A stretch of DNA of 64,000 nucleotides from CADEFX01 sp963840425 (GCA_963840425.1 CAWIYZ010000033.1:310001-374000); one strand, 5' to 3'. Counted from the first letter of the stretch, positions 17,201-26,440 are shown. Notes: generated from the sequence alone by a model not told the origin. Numbers and translations: made by a program.

Positions 17201-18106
17201 ATGACACCACCGGATGCGCGCAAGGCAACGGTATTGGGCCTGCTCGCCGTTCTGCTGTGGGCAGGGCTTGCCGCGTTGACGGCGGCAGTCGGCGCCGTGC
17301 CGCCTTTTCAATTGGCGGCAATGACCTTCGCGATAGGCACGCTCGTTGGCTTGGGCTGGATTCGTCTGAAGGGCGAGTCATTGGGTGTCCTCACGCGTGT
17401 GCCGCTGGCATCCTGGTGCCTCGGCGTCTACGGACTGCTGGCCTTCCACGTTTGCTATTTCTACGCGCTGCAGGCTGCACCTCCGCTCGAGGCCAGTCTC
17501 ATCATTTATCTTTGGCCTTTGCTCATCGTCCTGTTTGCGGCGCTCTTGCCTGCACGCGCGGGAGGCCGGAGTCTCAAATGGTGGCACGTCGCGGGTGCGC
17601 TGCTCGGCTTGACGGGAACGATTTTGATTCTTCTTGGGGGCACAGGCCGCATTGAGCTCGGCGGAGCAGCCTCCGGCTATGTAGCGGCCGTTGCAGCCGC
17701 GTTAATCTGGTCCAGCTACTCCGTCCTGTCGCGCCTGCTCGCCTCCGTTTCAAGCACCGCCGTCATTGGTAGCTGCGCCGCCACGGCGATCGGCGCCGCG
17801 CTGCTCCACTTCGGACTGGAGACTACCGTTCTTCCCACAACGATCGGCGCGTGGCTGGCGATCATCGCGCTCGGCATCGGGCCTGTGGGACTTGCATTCT
17901 ACCTTTGGGACGAGGGCATGAAGCGCGGCGATATCCGCCTGCTTGGCGTCGCATCCTACTCTACACCGCTGCTGTCGACCCTTCTCCTGGCCGCCCTCGG
18001 CCTCGGAGAGGCGACGCGGACAATCTGGGTCGCCGCCCTCTTCATCTCAGCAGGTGCCTTGCTGGCGAGCCGGGATTCCCTACTGCGTGGTCAGTCCGCA
18101 GATTGA
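17201..18106 (+). CDS. EamA/DMT-family transporter (YddG-like exporter)
   Basis: A 301-residue inner-membrane protein with about ten transmembrane helices from two EamA repeats, the drug/metabolite transporter fold. It begins 7 bases after phaB, so it is probably co-transcribed. The sequence resembles the aromatic amino-acid exporter branch (FHVCYFYALQAAPPLEASLI, then YLWPLLIVLFAALL). Substrate is not determinable. It is unrelated in detail to the three tandem EamA proteins at 35.5-38.3 kb. Confidence 0.85.
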   Translation: MTPPDARKATVLGLLAVLLWAGLAALTAAVGAVPPFQLAAMTFAIGTLVGLGWIRLKGESLGVLTRVPLASWCLGVYGLLAFHVCYFYALQAAPPLEASLIIYLWPLLIVLFAALLPARAGGRSLKWWHVAGALLGLTGTILILLGGTGRIELGGAASGYVAAVAAALIWSSYSVLSRLLASVSSTAVIGSCAATAIGAALLHFGLETTVLPTTIGAWLAIIALGIGPVGLAFYLWDEGMKRGDIRLLGVASYSTPLLSTLLLAALGLGEATRTIWVAALFISAGALLASRDSLLRGQSAD

Positions 18107-18143
18107 GCGTTGAAAGCGGCTTGGCCACGCCTGTCCCTGCACC

Positions 18144-19994
18144 TCACCCTCTGAGGCGCGTGCGCACGATGCGTGGAAACTCATCGCTGCCGAATTCGGC
18201 GTGAGGTGTCAACTCCGCCGCCCCCAAAGCAAGTCCAACCTGCGGCTGAGTTGGTATCTGTGCTCGCGTCATGGGATTCGGCTCAATCTGCTGCGGCATG
18301 TCCTCCAATAGTCGATGCCGCTCGCCGCGCGCTTCCAGGCCCGTCCCCTGCGATGGGCGGGTCACGACCGGCTGACCTTGCAGCGGCTGCTGATTGCGGA
18401 GCGGTTGGCCTGAAACGTGAGGCAGTGGCGTGTTGCCTGCGAACCATGCATCGATCAGGTCGAGCTCATCGGCCGACAGATTGAGCCCCTGGCTGCGACA
18501 ACGGGCGACGACGAAGTTACGGAATCGCCCCGCAAAGAGGTTCGCCGACGCTCCCTGCTCGAACCATGGGTCGGTCTCGCTTACTACCTCAAGCACAAAC
18601 CGGACATCATCTCGGCGAAGGTCCAGTCCCCGCTCGCGGCCGCGTTGCACGATATTCAGGATCGTCTGCACGCCGCTCAGATTGTTCTCCCCGATCTCTT
18701 GGGCCATTGCCTCGAAGAGGATGCGATATTCGGGCGGCGAAAGCGTTGGTGCCTGGCACGCCTCGTGGATACGCATGATCGCCTGCTGCACGGACGCGGG
18801 CATTTCGTTTGCTCGATTGGAGAGCGGAGGCTGTGCGATAGATTTCGAAGGCAATGAACTGTCGAGCGGGCTACCGCGCGCCTGCCCACTATTGATAAGC
18901 TGCGATCCAAGAAACGGCGATGCTGCAGGCTGGGAATATGCTGCAGGCTGTGTGGTGGCCGGCCCGCCAATCGGCAGCGAATACGACGAGGCGCTCGTGT
19001 TGCCCAGCCTACCGACTGACGTCCCCTGACCATACGCGCCGATGCCCGCCCCAGCCCCGGAGACGGTGCGCTCGCTTCTGGTCTCCCTCGGCTCCGGCAG
19101 GATCGGACTTTGCGCGATCAGGTGACGCTTCGTATCAATGACAAGATAGGGAGCTTGCTCAGTCAGCCTCAGCCCCTCGGGCAAAGCCTGCATCAACAGC
19201 TCACGGAACCCACCTGCCCCGGCCCAACCCGTGCCAATTGTCCTGTCGTGCCCGATGGTACGCACGGCCCGATCGGCCAGGACCTCCAAGGGCACCGGAC
19301 CAGCAGCGGCCTGCACGGCAGTCACCACCTCGGCGATGATTTTGCGGCGTAGAGACTCATCCTGCGTCTCCAACGAAGACCCGGCAGGGACCGCCCGATC
19401 GCCTACGCGACCGTCAAGCAGCAGCGTTATGAGATTGCTCTCGCGAACCTCACCATCGCTGATAGCCGTGTACGGTGCGGCGGTGTAGTCATTGGCGAAG
19501 ATCACCGTGCGGCGGGCGTGCGCGCGCAGACGATGCAGCACAGGCGTGAAATCCGCATCGCCCGACAAGATGACGAACTCATCAAAGTAGGTATCGTGCG
19601 TAAGATAATCCCGCACGTCCATGACCATGCGGATGTCGGAGGAATTCTTGAGCTGGGCAGTCAGTGGTGGGCAATCCACGATCTCGAAACCCGAGCGCAG
19701 GAAATGGTGGCGCACGAACGGGAACGAGTTCATGTCCGTCGAATTGTCCGTGGCATTGCGACGTGGGACGGGATTGCCATAGCATCGATTCATGACGATG
19801 CGGCGCACACCCGTCGTCGTGGGACTGTTCGTGGGCGTAATCAGCAGACTGGTCTCGATGCCTTTCAGCCAAAGCGCAGAGTCCTTGGCGAAGCGCTTCG
19901 CCGCCTCCTCACTTTTTCTCTTCAATGACAAATAGATGTTGTCGTAGTCGACAAACACCGCGCTCAGGAATGCCCCCGCCGACTCCTGTTTCAT
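18144..19994 (-). CDS. NYN-domain (LabA/PIN-like) nuclease with LOTUS/OST-HTH domain
   Basis: A 616-residue protein. Residues about 10-185 form a NYN ribonuclease-like domain with acidic active-site candidates in FVDYDN (D16, D18), SSDIRMVMD and SGDADF (D146, D148). Residues about 213-290 look like an OST-HTH/LOTUS module (RRKIIAEVVTAVQ ... ELLMQALP), a fold that binds RNA or protein partners. A low-complexity Gly/Ser/Pro/Gln stretch follows, then a helical C-terminal domain of about 150 residues with no motif I know. ATG 19994 is chosen because the domain starts there. It is probably a single-strand RNA endonuclease, target unknown. Confidence 0.82.
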   Translation of the reverse strand: MKQESAGAFLSAVFVDYDNIYLSLKRKSEEAAKRFAKDSALWLKGIETSLLITPTNSPTTTGVRRIVMNRCYGNPVPRRNATDNSTDMNSFPFVRHHFLRSGFEIVDCPPLTAQLKNSSDIRMVMDVRDYLTHDTYFDEFVILSGDADFTPVLHRLRAHARRTVIFANDYTAAPYTAISDGEVRESNLITLLLDGRVGDRAVPAGSSLETQDESLRRKIIAEVVTAVQAAAGPVPLEVLADRAVRTIGHDRTIGTGWAGAGGFRELLMQALPEGLRLTEQAPYLVIDTKRHLIAQSPILPEPRETRSERTVSGAGAGIGAYGQGTSVGRLGNTSASSYSLPIGGPATTQPAAYSQPAASPFLGSQLINSGQARGSPLDSSLPSKSIAQPPLSNRANEMPASVQQAIMRIHEACQAPTLSPPEYRILFEAMAQEIGENNLSGVQTILNIVQRGRERGLDLRRDDVRFVLEVVSETDPWFEQGASANLFAGRFRNFVVARCRSQGLNLSADELDLIDAWFAGNTPLPHVSGQPLRNQQPLQGQPVVTRPSQGTGLEARGERHRLLEDMPQQIEPNPMTRAQIPTQPQVGLALGAAELTPHAEFGSDEFPRIVRTRLRG

Positions 19995-20208
19995 TGTGAA
20001 CTGACCCCGCTTGCCCCATTCCCACTTGATTTCGCACTGTTTATGAGTCGCGAGTCGGGGGCAAGGACTGCAGGGACGCAAATCCGAGCCAAAGTTCGAA
20101 AATTGCCTATTTACAAACACTTCCCCCTGGGCCGGGCTCTCAAATTGGGCGTGGATAACGTACGTCGAGAGACATCCTCCAGACGCAAGCCTGCGAATTG
20201 GCAATAGC

Positions 20209-20643
20209 TCAACGGATGGGATCGAATGCGGCGTCCGCAAGCTCGAATGTGGAAAACTCGAAGCCCGGCGCGACGGTGCAGCCCACCAGCGTCCAAGCGC
20301 CGACGCTGCGGGCCTGCTGCCAGTGCCGCGCCGGCACTACAGCTTGGGGTCGCTCGCCTCGCTGAAAATCGTTTCCCAGAACAAGCTTGGAGTGAACCGC
20401 CGCGCCATCGCTGATGTCCAGCTCGAGCGCCGCGCCGGCGTACCAATGCCAAACCTCGGACGCGTCGATGCGATGCCAGCGCGACTGCTGTCCTTCAGCA
20501 AGCAGGAAGTAGATGGCAGTCGAGGCCGCCCGCTCGCTGCATATGCTCTGAAGGTCGCGAAAGGTTTCGCGAAAGAACCCGCCCTCGGGATGCGGCTTCA
20601 GGTCGAGGAGGCGAACGATATCGTCGGCGGTTGGGCCAGCCAT
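20209..20643 (-). CDS. DUF985 cupin-fold protein
   Basis: A 144-residue protein of the Cupin_5/DUF985 family. Characteristic blocks are HPEGGFFRETFR, AIYFLLAEGQQSRWHRIDASEVWHW (positions about 43-67) and the C-terminal VAPGFEFSTFELA. The His and Glu residues in SRWHRIDASEVWHW probably bind a metal inside a beta barrel. Members have no settled enzymatic role; some act in sugar-nucleotide or plant-defence-like chemistry. It begins 6 bases after gloB, so the two form an operon. Confidence 0.88.
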   Translation of the reverse strand: MAGPTADDIVRLLDLKPHPEGGFFRETFRDLQSICSERAASTAIYFLLAEGQQSRWHRIDASEVWHWYAGAALELDISDGAAVHSKLVLGNDFQRGERPQAVVPARHWQQARSVGAWTLVGCTVAPGFEFSTFELADAAFDPIR

Positions 20644-20649
20644 GCCCGC

Positions 20650-21420
20650 CTAGCCTCTGTTCTTTCTCTCGCGGATTTCACCAAACACCTGCCAATCCTC
20701 GGCCTTCTCCATACCCAGGCGTTTGCGGATGGCAGCAACATGCGGTCTCAGAAATGGATTGGTCTCCAACTCTATATCGATCTGGGTCGGCAGCGTCGGC
20801 TTGCCCGCAGCCCTCAGCTTCTCCACTTCTGCCGCGCGCTTCTGCAGAGCTACATTCTCGGGCTCGATCGTCAGAGCGAATTTGGCGTTCGACAGCGTGT
20901 ATTCGTGTCCGCAGTAGACCTGAGTTGCGGGTGGCAGGCGGGCGATCTTCTGCAGCGAGCGCCACATCATCTCCGCATTACCTTCGATCACGCGCCCGCA
21001 GCCGATTGCAAACAGGGTATCCCCGGCAAAAGCCACGTTCTCAGACGGAAGCCAGTAAGTAATGTGCCCCGCCGTATGCCCGGGGGTGTCGAACACGCGA
21101 ATCTCGACACCGGCGAACGAAAACACGTCTCCCTCGCCGACGGTCGTATCGAGGCCTTTGATCCGATTGGCCTCACCTTTTGGCCCGACAACTGTGCATC
21201 GGGTCTCGGCCTTGAGCGGCTCCACGCCGGCCGTGTGGTCGGAATGGTGATGTGTGACAAGGATGTGCGTGAGCTTCCAGCCCTTGTCCTTGAGGGCACG
21301 GCGCACCGCCTCTGCCTCGGGCGCGTCAATTGCAGCGGTGAGGTCGGTGGCTTGATCGTGAACCAGAACGCCGTAGTTGTCGCTCAAGCATGGGAACTGG
21401 TGAATCTCAAGCTTCGGCAT
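20650..21420 (-). CDS. gloB: Hydroxyacylglutathione hydrolase (glyoxalase II)
   Basis: A 256-residue metallo-beta-lactamase-fold thioesterase that releases D-lactate and glutathione from S-lactoylglutathione, completing methylglyoxal detoxification. The binuclear metal motif is THHHSDHTAG. Further ligands lie in DTPGHTAGHI, FAGDTLF and YCGHEYTLSN, the last two typical of GloB. ATG 21420 gives the standard N-terminus MPKLEIHQFPCLSDNYG. The cupin gene follows immediately. Confidence 0.95.
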   Translation of the reverse strand: MPKLEIHQFPCLSDNYGVLVHDQATDLTAAIDAPEAEAVRRALKDKGWKLTHILVTHHHSDHTAGVEPLKAETRCTVVGPKGEANRIKGLDTTVGEGDVFSFAGVEIRVFDTPGHTAGHITYWLPSENVAFAGDTLFAIGCGRVIEGNAEMMWRSLQKIARLPPATQVYCGHEYTLSNAKFALTIEPENVALQKRAAEVEKLRAAGKPTLPTQIDIELETNPFLRPHVAAIRKRLGMEKAEDWQVFGEIRERKNRG

Positions 21421-21552
21421 GCTACGCGCTCCTTGCATAAAGTCTCACCAATCGAAACTAGCACTCAAAAGGGCAATTTCAACCGCCTGCCCTAATCGCC
21501 AGATTTGTGCATTATCAGGCTGCGAACTTATGAGTCCGGAAGCCGGGACTAC

Positions 21553-22428
21553 ATGCACCCAGACGTCGTAGAGCTGCGCGACTTCTATGCCCGGCCTCTC
21601 GGGGGGATGGTCCGACGGCTCCTGGCACATCGCATTCGCGCCCGGTGGCGCCGGGTCTCGGGAGCTACCTTCATGGGATTGGGCTATCCGACGCCCTATC
21701 TCAGCGCCTTTCGCGGCGAGGTCAAATGTCTGGCAGCACTGATGCCGGCGAGCCAGGGCGCTCTCATGTGGCCAGCCACAGGCCGTCTACATACGGTCGT
21801 TGTCGAGGAGGAGAGCCTTCCGATTCCCGACGCCTGCGTCGACAATCTCCTCGCCGTGCATTGTCTGGAGGCGAGCGAGCATGTGCGCACGCTGTTGCGC
21901 GAGATGTGGCGCGTGCTCAAACCCGAAGGACGGCTGCTGATCGTGGTGCCCAATCGCCGCGGGGTGTGGGCACGCCTGGACACGACGCCCTTCGGCCACG
22001 GCCAGCCCTATAGCCGAAGTCAGCTCGAGCGCCTTCTATCCGACGCCCTGTTCACGCCTGTGGATTGGGGCGCGGCCCTCTATCTCCCGCCGATCGATCG
22101 GCAGCTGGTGCTGCGCTCGGCGATGGCAATGGAGAGGCTCGGTACACGCGCATGGCCGGGGTTCGGCGGTGTCATCCTAGTGGAAGCGAAGAAAGAGCTG
22201 ACCGCACCCATCGGCAAGGCCGCGCGGTCGCGACTGCTCAAGGATTTGGTTCCAGCGCGCGGCACGTCTGTTCTTTCCTCCGCGCCCGACAGAGCCAGTC
22301 AAGCAGTTGCAGAGCGCATTCTGATCAGAGCGCCGGCCGCCGCGTCATCAAAAACACGGCCTTCTCGCCCAACAGATTGTGGACGGTCAGCGGTATCCAA
22401 GTGCCGAGCCGTTGGCCGGAGCTGTTGA
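21553..22428 (+). CDS. Class I SAM-dependent methyltransferase (methyltransferase type 11)
   Basis: A 291-residue protein with a partial class I methyltransferase fold. The region DNLLAVHCLEASEH followed by LLREMWRVLKPEGRLLIVVPN is the typical motif II-III core of Methyltransf_11, but a classical DxGxGxG motif I is not evident near the N-terminus. That motif may be degenerate. ATG 21553 or an in-frame start at 21505 could be used. The last 104 bases overlap metW tail to tail, so its basic C-terminus is suspect. The gene beside gloB and metXW is a conserved neighbour in related genomes as I recall. Substrate unknown. Confidence 0.75.
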   Translation: MHPDVVELRDFYARPLGGMVRRLLAHRIRARWRRVSGATFMGLGYPTPYLSAFRGEVKCLAALMPASQGALMWPATGRLHTVVVEEESLPIPDACVDNLLAVHCLEASEHVRTLLREMWRVLKPEGRLLIVVPNRRGVWARLDTTPFGHGQPYSRSQLERLLSDALFTPVDWGAALYLPPIDRQLVLRSAMAMERLGTRAWPGFGGVILVEAKKELTAPIGKAARSRLLKDLVPARGTSVLSSAPDRASQAVAERILIRAPAAASSKTRPSRPTDCGRSAVSKCRAVGRSC

Positions 22429-22969
22429 AGGCCGCGGCTCGCTCGACCCTGGCGCCGACAATTCCGCAGAGATCCGTGAAATCCTTGATCGTACACAGAT
22501 GGGCGTCAGGGCTCATGTACCAAGGCTCGGGCAGATTCTCGGTCGTCGGCATGCGGCCTGTGAACAAGAGCTGCAAGCGAATGCCCCAGTGTCCGAAGTT
22601 CGGGAACGATACGATCGCGTGCCTGCCTATGCGCAGGAGGTTTTCCAGTACCGCCTTTGGATATCGCGTGGCCTGAATGGTCAGAGAAAGCACAGCATAA
22701 TCGAATGCCTGATCCGGATAGTCGGCGAGATCGCGATCGGCGTCGCCCTGGATCACCGAGAGACCGCGCGCCACACAAGCGTTGACTCGCTCGCGGCTGA
22801 CCTCGACACCACGGCCGTCGACGTTCTTGGTATCGGCCAGCAGCTGCAACAGCGCTCCATCGCCACAGCCTACGTCCAAGACACGCGAAAACGGCGCGAC
22901 CATCTCCGCGATAAGGAGATGGTCGACGCGCGCTTTGGGTCGTTCCAAGTCGCCGCGCGCCAGCATCAC
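22325..22969 (-). CDS. metW: Methionine biosynthesis protein MetW
   Basis: A 214-residue class I methyltransferase-fold protein that works with MetX in homoserine acylation. The SAM-type motif VLDVGCGDGALLQLL, the block YAVLSLTIQATRYP and SFPNFGHWGIRL are diagnostic of MetW. Its ATG overlaps the metX stop (ATGA), so the two are translationally coupled. Its 3' end overlaps a convergent methyltransferase gene by 104 bases. Confidence 0.93.
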   Translation of the reverse strand: MMLARGDLERPKARVDHLLIAEMVAPFSRVLDVGCGDGALLQLLADTKNVDGRGVEVSRERVNACVARGLSVIQGDADRDLADYPDQAFDYAVLSLTIQATRYPKAVLENLLRIGRHAIVSFPNFGHWGIRLQLLFTGRMPTTENLPEPWYMSPDAHLCTIKDFTDLCGIVGARVERAAAFNSSGQRLGTWIPLTVHNLLGEKAVFLMTRRPAL

Positions 22970-24171
22970 GATATCTCCGCGCCGATCTTCAAGCCCGCCT
23001 TGCGCGCGGCCGCGCCGAGGAAGCCACGCACGGTTGCAAACAGCTCCGGCTCGTCGAGCAGGAAGGCGTCATGGCCTTTGTCGCTCTCGATCTCCACGAA
23101 GCTCACATCGGCCGCCACTGCATTCAGCGCATGCACGATCTCTCGGCTCTCCCGCGTCGGGTACAGCCAGTCGCTGGTGAAAGACACCACGCAGAAACGC
23201 GTGCTCGTGCCGCGGAAGGCGTTGGCTAGGACATCGCCGTGCTCAGCGGCAAGGTCGAAATAGTCCATAGCCCGCGTAATGTAGAGATAGCTGTTGGCAT
23301 CGAAGCGGTCGACGAACGACGACCCCTGGTAGCGGAGATAACTCTCGACCTGGAAATCGGCGTTGAAGGAAAAGGTCTTGGTGGCGCGGTCCTGCAGGTT
23401 GCGCCCGAATTTGCGCTGCAGCGCCTCCTCCGAAAGGTAGGTTATGTGCGCGGCCATGCGGGCGACGGCAAGGCCACGGCTCGGAACCCGTCCCTCTTCC
23501 AGATAGCGACCGCCGCACCAATCGGGATCTGCCATCACCGCCTGCCTGCCGACCTCATGGAAGGCGATATTCTGCGAGGAATGCCAAGCCGCGGTGGCGA
23601 TGGGCATGGCGCAGAAAACCCGCTCCTTGTGCCGGGCTGCCCACTCCAGCACCTGCATGCCGCCCATGGAGCCGCCGGTGACGCAGAACAAACGATCGAT
23701 GCCGAGATGATCGACCAGTCGGACTTGGGCATCGACCATGTCACCAATGGTGATGACAGGGAAACTCAGGCCATAGGCCTTGCCCGTCGCTGGATTGATC
23801 GAGGCCGGCCCCGTGGAACCCATGCAACCGCCGAGGATGTTGGGGCAGATGACAAAGTAGCGATCAGTGTCGATCGGTTTGCCGGGCCCCACCATGGTTT
23901 CCCACCAGCCCGGCTTGCCGGTTACGGGATGGGTGCTGGCAACATACTGATCGCCTGTCAGCGCATGGCAAACGAGGACAGCATTCGACTTTTCCGCGTT
24001 GAGGGTGCCATAGGTCTGGTAGGCGACCCTGAAGGGCGCGAGCTTTTGCTCACAATCGAGCTCGAGTGGCTCGCTCGCCGGAAAGTCGATGTACTCGCTG
24101 CTCGGCCGATTGGCCTCGCCAACGCGCGCATCGCTGCCAGGGTCGAAGCCCGCCTGAACGAGCATGCTCAT
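22966..24171 (-). CDS. metX: Homoserine O-acetyltransferase MetX
   Basis: An alpha/beta-hydrolase-fold enzyme acylating homoserine in methionine synthesis. The 401-residue protein has the nucleophile elbow GGSMGGMQVLEW, the oxyanion region LVCHALTGDQY and the catalytic His in SDKGHDAFLLDE. ATG 24171 is preferred because GGAG lies just upstream; an in-frame start at 24234 would run through GC-rich leader sequence. The shared 200-base divergent region with hisC holds an unusual complementary pair described separately. MetX may use acetyl- or succinyl-CoA; sequence alone does not decide. Confidence 0.93.
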   Translation of the reverse strand: MSMLVQAGFDPGSDARVGEANRPSSEYIDFPASEPLELDCEQKLAPFRVAYQTYGTLNAEKSNAVLVCHALTGDQYVASTHPVTGKPGWWETMVGPGKPIDTDRYFVICPNILGGCMGSTGPASINPATGKAYGLSFPVITIGDMVDAQVRLVDHLGIDRLFCVTGGSMGGMQVLEWAARHKERVFCAMPIATAAWHSSQNIAFHEVGRQAVMADPDWCGGRYLEEGRVPSRGLAVARMAAHITYLSEEALQRKFGRNLQDRATKTFSFNADFQVESYLRYQGSSFVDRFDANSYLYITRAMDYFDLAAEHGDVLANAFRGTSTRFCVVSFTSDWLYPTRESREIVHALNAVAADVSFVEIESDKGHDAFLLDEPELFATVRGFLGAAARKAGLKIGAEIS

Positions 24172-24179
24172 TGCGCTTA

Positions 24180-24278
24180 CTCCGACGGCCCTCGTGCCGG
24201 ATCCTCTGGCCGGCAGCGCGGCCGCGGAAACCATAAGCGTCCTCGGCCTCGCAACCAGGACGGTTAGCTAGGCCGTCG
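24180..24278 (-). promoter_or_regulatory. Candidate structured 5' leader of metX
   Basis: On the transcript strand CGACGGCC (24278-24271) can pair perfectly with GGCCGTCG (24190-24183), which abuts the GGAG ribosome site of metX, or alternatively with GGCCG at about 24248-24244. This two-way pairing resembles a translational attenuator. No match to the SAM-II consensus I know was found. Seen as complementarity only. Confidence 0.3.
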
Positions 24279-24371
24279 CTCGTGAAAGTCAATCTTTTCT
24301 TTGCTTTCGCCAATCGAGATGCCTATCAATCTGACCGCTTCATCACCCGCCGACCGCTGCTGAGAGCCGCC

Positions 24372-25478
24372 ATGTCGAATCGCGCGCCCGTTCCCAAGCC
24401 GGGGATCATGGACATCCAGGCCTACGTGCCGGGTGAGAGCAGCGTGCCGGGCGGTCTCAAGCCCATCAAGCTGTCATCCAACGAGACGCCGCTAGGCCCG
24501 AGCGCCAACGCCGTTGCCGCCTACCGAAGAGTTGCCGAAAGTCTCGAGCGCTATCCCGATGGCGCATCGACCGAGCTGCGCAAGGCCATCGGCCGCGTCT
24601 ACGGTCTGGATCCCGACCGCATCGTCTGCGGCTGCGGCTCCGACGAGTTGCTCAACCTGCTCGCAAATGCCTATCTCGGGCAGGGCGACGAGGCCATTTT
24701 CACGGAGCACGGCTTCCTGGTCTATCGCATCGTCACCCTCGGCAATGGTGCGACTCCCGTAGTTGCTCCGGAGAAGAACCTCACCGCCGACGTCGATGCA
24801 ATTCTGGCGCGCGTCAGCCCGCGTACCAAAGTCGTGTTTCTTGCCAATCCCAATAATCCCACGGGCACGTATCTGCCCTTCGACGAGGTGCGCCGCTTGC
24901 GCCAAGGCCTGCCGGCCAATGTTCTGCTGGTGATCGATGCGGCCTACAGCGAGTACGTACGCCGCAACGACTACGAGGCAGGTATCGAGCTGGTGGCGAC
25001 CACAGAGAACACGGTGATGACGCGGACATTTTCTAAGATCCATGGCCTCGCCGCGCTTCGCCTCGGCTGGGCTTATTGTCCCGCCGCCATTGCGGAGGTG
25101 CTCAATCGTATCCGCGGGCCGTTCAATGTCACCGCGCCTGCCATCGCGGCGGGCGTGGCCGCCATCGAGGACAAGGCCCATGCCGAAAAGTCAGTAACCC
25201 ACAACGAGCAATGGCTGCCCTGGATGACGGCCGAGGCCGAGAAGCTCGGTTTCAAGGTGACCCCAAGCGTGGGCAATTTCATTCTGATCCATTTTCCGGG
25301 TACCGATGGCCGAGGCGCGGCTGCAGCCGACGAGTTTCTCAAATCGAAGGGCATCATCATGCGCCGGGTCGGAGGGTACGGCCTTCCGAACTGCCTGCGC
25401 ATGACGATCGGGACCGCTGAGGAGAACCGCGCCACCGCGGCGGCACTCGCCGAATTCGCCCGGACGCATCGCGCATGA
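24372..25478 (+). CDS. hisC: Histidinol-phosphate aminotransferase
   Basis: A 368-residue PLP-dependent class I/II aminotransferase. The Schiff-base lysine lies in TFSKIHGLAALRLGW. NPNNPTGTYL and the N-terminal KPIKLSSNETPLGPS fit the HisC group. It converts imidazole-acetol phosphate to histidinol phosphate. Linkage to tyrC suggests it may also transaminate prephenate or aromatic keto acids, as HisC-like enzymes do in several alphaproteobacteria. ATG 24372 is preferred; a GTG at 24282 would add an unlikely leader. Its stop overlaps the tyrC start (ATGA). Confidence 0.92.
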   Translation: MSNRAPVPKPGIMDIQAYVPGESSVPGGLKPIKLSSNETPLGPSANAVAAYRRVAESLERYPDGASTELRKAIGRVYGLDPDRIVCGCGSDELLNLLANAYLGQGDEAIFTEHGFLVYRIVTLGNGATPVVAPEKNLTADVDAILARVSPRTKVVFLANPNNPTGTYLPFDEVRRLRQGLPANVLLVIDAAYSEYVRRNDYEAGIELVATTENTVMTRTFSKIHGLAALRLGWAYCPAAIAEVLNRIRGPFNVTAPAIAAGVAAIEDKAHAEKSVTHNEQWLPWMTAEAEKLGFKVTPSVGNFILIHFPGTDGRGAAAADEFLKSKGIIMRRVGGYGLPNCLRMTIGTAEENRATAAALAEFARTHRA

Positions 25479-26440
25479 GCAAACCGCTGTTCGATACTGT
25501 CGCCCTCATCGGCATCGGCCTGATCGGATCGTCCATCAGCCGCGGCATCAGGCGCGGTGGACTGGCGCGCCGGATTGTCGGCCATGCGCAAAGCGCGGCC
25601 ACACGGCAGACGGCGCTTGAGCTAGGCCTCGTCGACGCCGCGTTCGATATGGCCGCGGAGGCAGCAGCGGAAGCCGATCTCGTCGTACTTTGCGTGCCGG
25701 TCGGAGCCTGCGGGCTGATCGCTGCGAGCATCACAGGCCAGCTCCGGGCGGGCGCCATTCTCACAGACGTCGGCTCCGTAAAGGGCGCGATCGTGCGCGA
25801 TGTGGCTCCGCATGTGCCGCCGGGCGTCCACTTCATTCCCGGCCATCCGATCGCGGGCACGGAGCATTCGGGACCGAGATCCGGTTTCGCCGAGTTGTTC
25901 GATGGACGTTGGTGCGTTTTGACGCCACCGGACGGCACGGACGGGAAGGCGGTCGATCGCCTCAAGGCGTTCTGGCAGGGGCTCGGCTCGCACGTCGAGG
26001 TCATGACGCCGGAGCATCACGACATGGTGCTGGCCATCACCAGCCACGTTCCGCACCTGATCGCATTCAACATCGTCAATACCGCAGCCCACCTCGAGCG
26101 CGTGACCGCTTCGGAAGTGATCAAGTTCTCGGCCGGCGGCTTCCGCGATTTCACCCGTATTGCCGCATCCGACCCCACCATGTGGCGCGACGTCTTTCTC
26201 AACAACAAGGCCGCCGTGATCGAAATGCTCGGCCGCTTCACGGAGGACCTGACGGCGCTCCAGCGCGCGATCCGTTTCGACGATGGCGAGACGCTGTTTC
26301 GACTGTTCGGCGAGGCGCGTCAGGTCCGCCGTGGGGTCATCCAAGCCGGTCAGGACACAGAGGTCGCCGATTTCGGACGCCTGCATGGCTCCGCACAGGC
26401 GCCGGCGCCATCTCCCGTGGCGGCCAAGGGACAGGGCTGA
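25475..26440 (+). CDS. tyrC: Prephenate/arogenate dehydrogenase (cyclohexadienyl dehydrogenase)
   Basis: A 321-residue NAD(P)-dependent dehydrogenase of tyrosine synthesis. It has the Rossmann motif ALIGIGLIGSSI at the N-terminus, the catalytic region GHPIAGTEHSGP with its histidine, and the helical dimerisation half with SHVPHLIAFNIV. It lacks a chorismate-mutase or ACT domain. Translational coupling with hisC fits an aromatic amino-acid pair. It would oxidatively decarboxylate prephenate or arogenate; specificity is not readable from sequence. Confidence 0.92.
   Translation: MSKPLFDTVALIGIGLIGSSISRGIRRGGLARRIVGHAQSAATRQTALELGLVDAAFDMAAEAAAEADLVVLCVPVGACGLIAASITGQLRAGAILTDVGSVKGAIVRDVAPHVPPGVHFIPGHPIAGTEHSGPRSGFAELFDGRWCVLTPPDGTDGKAVDRLKAFWQGLGSHVEVMTPEHHDMVLAITSHVPHLIAFNIVNTAAHLERVTASEVIKFSAGGFRDFTRIAASDPTMWRDVFLNNKAAVIEMLGRFTEDLTALQRAIRFDDGETLFRLFGEARQVRRGVIQAGQDTEVADFGRLHGSAQAPAPSPVAAKGQG

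Noticed and set aside
20323..21495. Long plus-strand frame opposite gloB and the cupin gene
   Set aside because: Antisense to two convincing genes, no motif, no ribosome site.
24172..24371. SAM-II riboswitch before metX
   Set aside because: Looked for its conserved GCUAAAGG end and pseudoknot parts; none matched.
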